The notes beneath the pieces are model-generated. The model was not told the DNA's origin. It did no database searches and was given only the letters and a program-made list of their open reading frames with translations. From JAJPJX01 sp964568355 (GTDB lineage: Bacteria > Acidobacteriota > Terriglobia > Bryobacterales > Bryobacteraceae), in the NCBI GenBank assembly GCA_964568355.1, contig CAZMRK010000464.1, positions 1 through 11,251 of the forward strand: a stretch of DNA of 11,251 nt, written 5' to 3'. Position 1 is the first letter of the stretch, and each line of letters opens with the position of its first letter. Shown here one piece after another: positions 6,242-11,251 of the stretch. The translations under genes were made by a program, and so were the position numbers.

Positions 6242-7523
6242 CGCTCAAGCTTTCGTCCAGCAGCCGGGCGAAGAGATCCACGTCCGGCTTCTGGATATTC
6301 AGGGGCGGCGAGATCCGGATCACGTTGCCGTAGGTGCCGCCTTTGCCCACCAGGATGCCTCTCCGGCGGGTTTCCTCCATCAGGCGCGCCGTGGCCGCCA
6401 GAGCGGGCGCTTTGCTCTGCCGGTCCTCCACCAGTTCGAGCGCTTGCATCAGCCCCATCCCGCGCACCTCTCCAATCAGCGGATGCTTCGCGGCCAGTTC
6501 TTCCAGGCGCGCCCGCAGATAAGCGCCGGTATCGGCGGCGTTGGCCAGCAGATTCTGCTCCTCAATCAGGTCCAGCACGGCTTTGGCCGCGGTGGTGGCG
6601 ACGGGATTGCCGCCGAAGGTGGAAATCGTCAGGCCTCGCACGGAGTCGGCTACTTCCGGCGTGGCAACGGTCAGGCCGATGGGAGCGCCGTTGCCCAGGC
6701 CCTTGGCGCTGGTCATGATGTCGGGTACTACTCCGAACTGCTCGATGCCGAACCACTTGCCGCCGGTACGGCCCCACCCGGTCTGGACCTCGTCGCTGAT
6801 GAAGATACCGCCGTGCTGGCGCACGATTGCGGCCACGATCGGGAAATACTCTCCGGGCGGGGTGATGAATCCGCCGACTCCCTGAATCGGTTCGGCGATC
6901 ATACCGGCAATTCTTCCGGAGGTACTGGTCCGGATCAGTTCCTCGACGTCGTGCGCGCAGCGTACCTCGCAGGACGGGTAAGAGAGACCGAAGGGGCAGC
7001 GATAGCAGTAGGCGCTGTGGGCGTGGACGACGGCGGGATCGAAGCTCGCGCCCAGCCGCCAGGAAGCGTTGCCCGTGAGGGCCATGCCCAGGGCCGAGCG
7101 GCCGTGGTAGGAGTGGCGCAGGGCGATGATCTCACTCGCGCCGGTGTAGCAGCGCGCCGCCAGGATAGCGGTCTCGTTGGCTTCGGTTCCGCTATTGGTG
7201 AAGAAAGACTTCGTCAGCCGGCGCTCCGGAGTGACGGAGGCGATTTTGCGGGCGAGCGCGGCCTGGGGCGCTGTGGCGAACACGGTGGAAACATGTTGCA
7301 GCGTATCCACCTGCTGATGAACGCGGCGGTTCACTTCGTCATTGCAATGTCCCACGCTGATGGTCAGAATGCCGCCGAAGAAGTCCAGAAACTGGTTCCC
7401 GTCGGCGTCATAGACATATTGATCTTTGGCCCGCGCTACTACCAGGGGCTCCTGGTAATAGTGAAAAACGGCGGGAAATAAGTACTCCTGATTGGCTAAG
7501 AGGATTTCTTCTTTGGTCATCAT
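6225..7523 (-). CDS. Class III PLP-dependent aminotransferase, AGXT2-like
   Basis: The protein has 432 residues, typical of class III (omega/ornithine-GABA type) aminotransferases. Visible elements: FFTNSGTEANETAI (phosphate-binding region, about 108-120), HSYHGRS (138-143), E211 in AEPIQGVGG, D244 in ISDEVQTGWGRTG (pairs with the PLP ring nitrogen), and the Schiff-base lysine K274 in SAKGLGNGAPIG. A cluster C173-x2-C176-x8-C185-x3-C189 (YCYRCPFG...CEVRC) recalls members annotated as alanine-glyoxylate aminotransferase 2 or general 'aspartate aminotransferase family'. The substrate cannot be told from the sequence; omega-amino acids or alanine/glyoxylate are plausible. It is not evidently the leucine aminotransferase, which is normally class IV IlvE. 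Start codons ATG 7523 and ATG 7520 are both possible, with no clear binding site. It is convergent with leuD (17 bp overlap) and divergent from the peptidase gene. Confidence 0.9.
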   Translation of the reverse strand: MMTKEEILLANQEYLFPAVFHYYQEPLVVARAKDQYVYDADGNQFLDFFGGILTISVGHCNDEVNRRVHQQVDTLQHVSTVFATAPQAALARKIASVTPERRLTKSFFTNSGTEANETAILAARCYTGASEIIALRHSYHGRSALGMALTGNASWRLGASFDPAVVHAHSAYCYRCPFGLSYPSCEVRCAHDVEELIRTSTSGRIAGMIAEPIQGVGGFITPPGEYFPIVAAIVRQHGGIFISDEVQTGWGRTGGKWFGIEQFGVVPDIMTSAKGLGNGAPIGLTVATPEVADSVRGLTISTFGGNPVATTAAKAVLDLIEEQNLLANAADTGAYLRARLEELAAKHPLIGEVRGMGLMQALELVEDRQSKAPALAATARLMEETRRRGILVGKGGTYGNVIRISPPLNIQKPDVDLFARLLDESLSATPRY

Positions 7524-7754
7524 TATGAACCGGCTTGCCGTGAAGTGTATCTCGACCTCGGGTTTTCTGCGGGTCCGCTTGCTTTCGCGCGCGGTTCCGG
7601 TCCACCACCGAAACGCGACCGTAAGGGAGCGGACTTCACGGTCTGAGCACTAGTACGCATGGCCATCCCCGTTCTCGCTCCCGGTACCCTAACTTGAGAT
7701 AACCCGGGTCTATCTTTCACTAACCAGCAGTATAGTCTCTTAGGAGTCTCGACC
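7524..7754. other. 231 bp divergent intergenic region with a repeat-like element at 7538-7643
   Basis: No gene is visible. CCGTGAAGT (7538-7546) is matched by its exact inverse ACTTCACGG (7633-7641), and within this GACCGT (7617-7622) pairs with ACGGTC (7638-7643). The core CGCGACCGTAAGGGAGCGG (7614-7632) resembles, from memory, a repeat common between genes of Acidobacteria and Planctomycetes. For the peptidase gene, TATAGT at 7731-7736 is a possible -10 but too close to the start to leave a leader with its binding site. TTGAGA at 7694-7699 lacks a good partner -10. I could not fix a promoter for either gene. Confidence 0.45.
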
Positions 7755-8522
7755 ATGCGAACAGTCAGTCGTTACGGTTGGGTACCGGATCTCCCGGACC
7801 AACGGGACCATCTTTATGCGGCGCCTGCGGCGACTCTTTCCGTACTGCCGCCGAGTGTCGACCTGCGCAGCCAGTGTCCGGCGGTTTATGACCAGGGACA
7901 GCTTGGTAGCTGCACGGCCAACGCCATAGGGGCCGCCATCCAGTTCAACCAGATGAAACAGGGGCTGCAGTCCTTCGTGCCTTCCCGCCTGTTTATCTAT
8001 TACAACGAGCGGGTGATCGAGCACACGGTGAACTCCGACAGCGGCGCGCAGATCCGCGACGGCATCAAGAGCGTTGCCAAGCAGGGCGCCTGCCGGGAAG
8101 AGCCCACCTGGCCCTACGACATCTCCAAATTTGCCGAGAAGCCGCCGAAAGCGGCCTACGACGAGGCGCTGCACAACAAAGTTCTCCAATATCAGCGCAT
8201 CACGCATATCGCCAACCAGATGAAAGGCTGCCTGGCATCCGGCTACCCGTTCATTTTCGGCTTTACGGTCTACGAGAGTTTCGAGAGCGAGGAGATATCG
8301 AAGACCGGAATTCTGCAAATGCCGGGATCGAGCGAGCAGGTCGTAGGAGGCCATGCCGTCCTGGCGGTGGGCTATAGCGACGCCTCACAGCGATTCATCG
8401 TGCGCAATTCCTGGGGGCCGGACTGGGGGCAGAAAGGCTACTTCACCATGCCCTATGCCTACCTGACCAACAGCGATCTGGCCGACGATTTCTGGACGAT
8501 TCGACAGGTGCAGGCTGACTGA
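7755..8522 (+). CDS. Papain-like (C1 family) cysteine peptidase
   Basis: The 255 residues hold a complete papain-type active site: Q47 (oxyanion hole) and nucleophile C53 in QGQLGSCTANA, H200 in GGHAVLAVGY, and N218 in RNSWGPDWG. The N-terminus YGWVPDLPDQRDHLY is the short extension usual in bacterial C1 peptidases, followed by LPPSVDLRS, the mature-domain start. No signal peptide, transmembrane segment or long inhibitory propeptide is present, so it appears cytoplasmic unless exported in another way. AGGAG at 7742-7746, 8 nt before the ATG, fixes the start. Its stop is 6 bp from the stop of the convergent beta-domain gene. Substrate and biological role are unknown; bacterial homologues are seldom characterised. 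All catalytic residues are intact, so activity is expected. Confidence 0.92.
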   Translation: MRTVSRYGWVPDLPDQRDHLYAAPAATLSVLPPSVDLRSQCPAVYDQGQLGSCTANAIGAAIQFNQMKQGLQSFVPSRLFIYYNERVIEHTVNSDSGAQIRDGIKSVAKQGACREEPTWPYDISKFAEKPPKAAYDEALHNKVLQYQRITHIANQMKGCLASGYPFIFGFTVYESFESEEISKTGILQMPGSSEQVVGGHAVLAVGYSDASQRFIVRNSWGPDWGQKGYFTMPYAYLTNSDLADDFWTIRQVQAD

Positions 8523-8528
8523 TCCGAT

Positions 8529-9359
8529 TTATTCGATGTGGAAAGGCTGCTTGGCCTCAAAGCTCTGCTCTCCGATCGCATCCCGCACGGTCACGGCGAT
8601 CGCATAGTCTCCCGGGCGGATGTTGGGTTGGAGATTCAGGCTCATTGAGCCCGCCACATAGCGCTTCGGATAGAAAGACTCGGTTTTCTCCACAGCAGCT
8701 TCGGGCTGGCTCCACAAGACTTTCCCGCTTGGAGCCAGCACCGCAATTCCATAGCTCAAATCGATTTTGTTTCCTGGGCCGAATTTGTAGCCGGTGATAT
8801 CGAACCGCGCCCATAAGGTGTCGCCGGGACGGTAAGCAACCGTAGCCAGCGGCTTAGGATCCTCTTCGCTGCGGTAGAAGTGGAAATTGCGGGTGACCAG
8901 TGTTTCGCTTTGCGCCACTTCGTGCCCGCGCACTTCAAACGTCAGCTCTTTCGTGGCCTGGGCCTTGGCCAGTTCATCCGTCACATGAAACGTGATCTTG
9001 TAAATGCCGGAGCCGGCCTCGGGTGGAATGGCGATTTCATGTCCGACCTTCGGCTTCCATTCCTTATCCTCCGGAGCCAGTTCGGCTTCCACCTTGGAAT
9101 CCATCGGCGCCACGATGGGGATGCCGCGCCAGTCGACCGCTTCGGTCCGCGTGGTCAGCGATACTTTCTGGGCGGGCGAAACGCGATAGTGATCCACCTG
9201 AAAGCTCACATAGAGAATCTCACCGGGGACGTGCGTGAAATCGGATGGCACCGGAGAACCGCCTTCGCCTTGCTGGAATGCGGCGTTGACAATCGCCAGG
9301 TTTCCGGCGGCGTTTGCCCCCAGCGCCGCGGAGAACAGGAGAAGCACAGGAAGAAACAC
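8529..9359 (-). CDS. Secreted protein with two copies of a beta-sandwich-like domain, function unknown
   Basis: I do not recognise a named family. Residues 1-18 (FLPVLLLFSAALGANA) look like a signal peptide, though it lacks the usual basic residue. The rest is an internal duplication: about 20-143 and 151-275 align, sharing N-x2-F, then PG[ED]xL, aromatic-rich strands (VSFQVDHYRVSP against ARFDITGYKFGP) and the C-terminal strands (GIYKITFHVTDE against GDYAIAVTVRDA). This suggests two Ig-like or similar modules in the periplasm or at the cell surface. The start is a GTG at 9359, fixed by AGGAG (complement of 9367-9371) 7 nt upstream; there is no other start before the in-frame TAG of the preceding gene, 27 bp away. 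It is the last gene of the sigma-factor cluster, so it may be an output of that regulator. Confidence 0.82.
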   Translation of the reverse strand: MFLPVLLLFSAALGANAAGNLAIVNAAFQQGEGGSPVPSDFTHVPGEILYVSFQVDHYRVSPAQKVSLTTRTEAVDWRGIPIVAPMDSKVEAELAPEDKEWKPKVGHEIAIPPEAGSGIYKITFHVTDELAKAQATKELTFEVRGHEVAQSETLVTRNFHFYRSEEDPKPLATVAYRPGDTLWARFDITGYKFGPGNKIDLSYGIAVLAPSGKVLWSQPEAAVEKTESFYPKRYVAGSMSLNLQPNIRPGDYAIAVTVRDAIGEQSFEAKQPFHIE

Positions 9360-9366
9360 CGGATCG

Positions 9367-9371
9367 CTCCT
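9367..9371 (-). promoter_or_regulatory. Ribosome binding site that decides the GTG start at 9359
   Basis: The complement of this site reads AGGAG, 7 nt before GTG. The codons between it and the previous stop include no ATG, GTG or TTG, so this GTG is the only possible start in the frame. Confidence 0.75.
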
Positions 9372-9386
9372 GTTTGTATGATCGCA

Positions 9387-9911
9387 CTACCGGGTGGGGA
9401 CGGAGGGAAGATCGGGCGGCGTCTCGTGGTTAAAGGTCAGCGGAAGGTCGATCAGAGCGAATCGCTCCTGGTTTTCGTCATAGATCCGCAGTTTGTAGTG
9501 GGCGGGCGGCGCGTCGAATACGATGTTGCCTTCTGTCTGCGCGTTCGGCTTGAGGGGGCGTAGAAATCCCACCCATTGCGGCACCCGGTCTCCGTTGCTG
9601 AGTTCGGCGAAGACGCGTCCGGAATCGTCCTCGATGGTCATGGTGGGAATCATGGCCTCGGAGGAGCCGCCGTTGACGGTGCTGAAGCGGACTAGAAAAA
9701 AGCGGGTTTGCGGGATGCGGGCAGACGGGCCATCCCCTAACTGGGTCAGCCACTGGGTATCGAAGACGATGTAGGTGAAATGACCCAAGGCGACCTTGTC
9801 TCCCATCGGATAGGTGCGGACCGGAAAGGTCGTAGTCTTCTCACACCCCGCTCCGATCAGGCTGAACAGCATCAGGAGACACACTGCCGCACGCGGCCGG
9901 GCAAAATGCAT
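9387..9911 (-). CDS. Lipoprotein with a DUF4352-like domain
   Basis: The 174-residue protein begins RPRAAVCLLMLFSLIGAGC, a lipoprotein signal whose lipobox ends at C23, so it should be lipid-anchored to the inner or outer membrane facing the periplasm. The remainder (about 30-160) resembles DUF4352 / telomeric-repeat-factor-like Ig domains: a GD-x4-G-x-FTYIV opening, a long strand PQTRFFLVRFSTVNGG, then IEDDSGRVF, LRPLKPN and a closing FDAPPAHYKLRIYD strand. I chose the ATG at 9911 rather than one at 9947 because the signal peptide starts there; AAAGG lies about 11 nt upstream. It lies 65 bp after the LTxxQ gene and 27 bp before the duplicated-domain gene, all on the same strand. DUF4352 function is unknown; the placement suggests an envelope-stress or surface role. 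The lipoprotein call is firm, the domain call moderate. Confidence 0.8.
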   Translation of the reverse strand: MHFARPRAAVCLLMLFSLIGAGCEKTTTFPVRTYPMGDKVALGHFTYIVFDTQWLTQLGDGPSARIPQTRFFLVRFSTVNGGSSEAMIPTMTIEDDSGRVFAELSNGDRVPQWVGFLRPLKPNAQTEGNIVFDAPPAHYKLRIYDENQERFALIDLPLTFNHETPPDLPSVPTR

Positions 9912-9976
9912 ATTGGCATCTTGCCTTTCTGCCGAATGTCCTGTCAACTTTGGGGGGATGGATCGCTCAGCGGGAC

Positions 9977-10333
9977 TCAGGGATGACGCTGGCTCTCCTG
10001 CACCAGACGCTCGAACTTGTGCTTCTGTTCGTCGTTCAGGATTTGCATGATGCGCGCTTTGCCGTCAGAGAGCACGGTCCGATAGTATTGCGAGAAGTCG
10101 TCCAGAATGCTTTCCATCTGGTCGGTTTGCGTGGGAGTCAGGTTGAGTTCTCGCTTTACTTTTTCCAGGTAGGCCGCCTTGCCCGCCTCGGTCCAGAAGG
10201 CCGCCTTGTGGAGCCGGTTATGAACCCCCAGGTTCATGGCCAGCGCGCCCACCACTGCGCCGCACAGAAAAACGAGAGCCAGGACCGTGAAGCAGGCCGC
10301 AGTCTGGTTTTTCCACGTCGCATTAAGGCTCAT
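9977..10333 (-). CDS. Membrane-anchored LTxxQ (CpxP/Spy/CnrX-like) periplasmic sensor or chaperone
   Basis: The 118 residues comprise an N-terminal membrane segment (about 12-33, CFTVLALVFLCGAVVGALAM) and a helical, charged periplasmic part. LNLTPTQTDQ at 63-72 carries the LTxxQ motif (L65-Q69), and ILNDEQ at 98-103 is a weaker second copy, as in CpxP/Spy/ZraP proteins. H38-x3-H42 just after the membrane segment recalls the HxxxH metal site of the CnrX sensor, but the remaining ligands cannot be placed. The ATG at 10333 overlaps the end of the anti-sigma gene by 11 bp without its own binding site, implying translational coupling and a joint function. In the cobalt-nickel system Cnr, an ECF sigma, a membrane anti-sigma and CnrX form such a set. 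I infer a sensor of metal or misfolded envelope protein. It could instead be a simple chaperone. Confidence 0.78.
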   Translation of the reverse strand: MSLNATWKNQTAACFTVLALVFLCGAVVGALAMNLGVHNRLHKAAFWTEAGKAAYLEKVKRELNLTPTQTDQMESILDDFSQYYRTVLSDGKARIMQILNDEQKHKFERLVQESQRHP

Positions 10334-10787
10334 AGGACGTCAGGGTCACCAGCATACGATCGCGATCCGCGCTTTGTCCAGGCTCGGGTACGCTTTGGTC
10401 CAGGGCCATAATGGCTTCCGGACTGGGCGGTCCGGCGGCATACTCGGTTTCCCGGGTGACCAGGTAGCTGCCCAGAATGGCCAGAGTCAACAGGGATGCG
10501 AATACCACCCGGCGTCCAAACGCCAGGTCCAGAGTGAACAGGCTCCAGATCGAGGTGGAAGACCGCTGTCCCACCTGCTGCATCACCCGCGCCGCAAACC
10601 CCGGAGCAGGTTCTACGGCCTCCCCGGGCACCAGGGACGCAAAGAGCGTTGAAATTTCCTGCATCCCCTTCAGTTCCTGACGACATCGGTCGCAGGTTTC
10701 GAGGTGAGCGTCGAGTCGCTGTTTTTCTGCCGGCGCAAGAACGCCCGCCAGATAATCCTCGAGGCTTTCCAGAATTACCGGGTGCAT
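10323..10787 (-). CDS. Zinc-finger (ZAS-type) membrane anti-sigma factor
   Basis: The 154-residue protein has the ZAS signature H28-x3-C32-x2-C35 (HLETCDRC) in a helical N-terminal domain that binds the sigma factor, then a linker, a single membrane segment at about 93-110 (VVFASLLTLAILGSYLV), and a short periplasmic tail of about 44 residues. This is the standard layout for an inner-membrane anti-sigma factor facing an ECF sigma encoded next to it. The start ATG at 10787 is preceded by GGGAAGAAG. It lies 137 bp after the sigma gene and overlaps the LTxxQ gene by 11 bp. How the signal releases sigma (proteolysis or conformational change) is not visible. A redox-sensing role for the cysteines is possible as in other ZAS proteins. 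Confidence 0.88.
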   Translation of the reverse strand: MHPVILESLEDYLAGVLAPAEKQRLDAHLETCDRCRQELKGMQEISTLFASLVPGEAVEPAPGFAARVMQQVGQRSSTSIWSLFTLDLAFGRRVVFASLLTLAILGSYLVTRETEYAAGPPSPEAIMALDQSVPEPGQSADRDRMLVTLTSYEP

Positions 10788-10924
10788 AGCTTCTTCCCTT
10801 GCAAAGAGTTACCTTCTCATGTCTCACTCATTTCCCCGTGCGGATCTTCCCTGACTTCTGGAGCCCGCTTGCGGGGAGCCATGTCCCTACGCTTACCCTA
10901 CTTTTTCCAAAACCCTGCCACGGC
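10788..10924 (-). other. Gap between the sigma and anti-sigma genes
   Basis: 137 bp with no gene. CCCG/CGGG around 10864-10875 is a weak palindrome without a T tract. I found no convincing ECF-type promoter (GAAC...TCTGA-like) on the minus strand, so read-through from the sigma gene is assumed but unproven. Confidence 0.4.
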
Positions 10925-11251
10925 TCAACCAGCCACCAGGCCGGGAGCCCGATCCAATCGCTGTGCTGCCTTTACGAGTTTCTGGCGCGCCCGGAAGAGC
11001 TTCACCTTGATGGTGTTCTCGTTCATTCCGGTAGATTGTGCCAGTTCTTCCACAGAATAACCCTCAACCTCCTTCATCATCAACAGCATGCGTTCCTCTT
11101 CCGAGACCCGCGAAAGAAGCTTGAGGACGTAGTCGCGACGGGCGAGCGTCGTGTCCGCCGCCGGCTGCCGATCCACCGACGGTTCTGTGTTTTCCACGCG
11201 GCGAACCTCGTCCTCACTGAGGTCGCTTTCATAAACCAGTTTCCGGACTTT
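10925..11251 (-). CDS. ECF-type RNA polymerase sigma factor, C-terminal part; 5' end outside the window
   Basis: The frame is open from the window edge to TGA at 10927-10925, giving 108 visible residues. A GTG at 11197 is an internal codon, not a reliable start, because the frame continues upstream (KVRKLVYESDLSEDEVRRVE). From about residue 44 onwards lies sigma region 4: LLSRVSEEERMLLMMKEVEGYSVEE then LAQSTGMNENTIKVKLFRARQKL, a helix-turn-helix that reads the -35 element in RpoE-like sigma factors. Region 2 must be to the right of the window. It is followed by a zinc-finger anti-sigma gene and the LTxxQ gene, as in envelope-stress and metal-response systems, so it probably drives this cluster in part. 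The promoter is outside the window. Confidence 0.9.
   Translation of the reverse strand, partial: KVRKLVYESDLSEDEVRRVENTEPSVDRQPAADTTLARRDYVLKLLSRVSEEERMLLMMKEVEGYSVEELAQSTGMNENTIKVKLFRARQKLVKAAQRLDRAPGLVAG

Noticed and set aside
6201..7481. Plus-strand frame of 426 codons opposite the aminotransferase
   Set aside because: The minus strand has every class III aminotransferase motif in order; the plus-strand product is low-complexity Gly/Ala/Asp/His-rich and starts inside leuD.
7731..7736. TATAGT as the -10 of the peptidase gene
   Set aside because: Transcription would start at or within the AGGAG binding site, and no -35 is found at the right distance.
7740..8354. Minus-strand frame of 204 codons opposite the cysteine peptidase
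   Set aside because: The plus strand carries all papain-type catalytic residues and a good ribosome binding site.
8880..9563. Plus-strand frame of 227 codons across the two exported-protein genes
   Set aside because: It crosses two minus-strand genes that have signal peptides and correct operon spacing; its product has no recognisable features.
10862..10876. Palindrome between the sigma and anti-sigma genes as a terminator
   Set aside because: The stem is only 4-5 bp with a minimal loop and no T tract on the minus strand.

Overview
The window is a GC-rich bacterial chromosome segment, most likely from an acidobacterium of the Solibacter/Bryobacter group. The strongest lineage clue is the first gene, whose C-terminal domain matches the pattern I know as TIGR03437, a domain described from Candidatus Solibacter. 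The GC-rich palindromic intergenic repeats and the ECF sigma cluster fit but do not prove this. I see no rRNA, tRNA, CRISPR array, transposase, integrase or phage gene.

Layout. (1) 1-858: 3' end of a secreted or surface protein gene with a TIGR03437 domain, closed by tandem hairpins, the last followed by TTTT. (2) 857-6241: leucine biosynthesis. A LysR-type regulator on the minus strand faces leuA, leuB, leuC and leuD on the plus strand across a 107 bp AT-rich control region, which holds a good sigma70-type promoter and an inverted repeat. LeuA is the short form (389 aa) with no room for the C-terminal leucine-feedback domain. Conspicuous RNA hairpins lie between leuB and leuC, and a double ATGA overlap joins leuC to leuD. 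(3) 6225-7523: a class III PLP aminotransferase on the minus strand, whose end overlaps the end of leuD. (4) 7524-7754: a divergent intergenic region with a repeat-like element. (5) 7755-8522: a papain-like (C1) cysteine peptidase on the plus strand. (6) 8529-11251: a minus-strand gene set, in order of transcription: ECF sigma factor (5' part outside the window), zinc-finger anti-sigma factor, membrane-anchored LTxxQ (CpxP/Spy/CnrX-like) protein, DUF4352-like lipoprotein, and a secreted protein made of two copies of one probable beta-sandwich domain.

How they work together. LeuA makes 2-isopropylmalate, LeuCD isomerises it and LeuB oxidises it, giving the leucine precursor; the LysR protein is the obvious candidate regulator. 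The right-hand cluster looks like an envelope-stress or metal-sensing module: a sigma factor held by a membrane anti-sigma factor, a periplasmic LTxxQ sensor translationally overlapping it, and two exported proteins of unknown function as possible outputs. This last cluster is the best candidate for something undescribed; the leu control region and the RNA structures inside the leu operon are the next most interesting.
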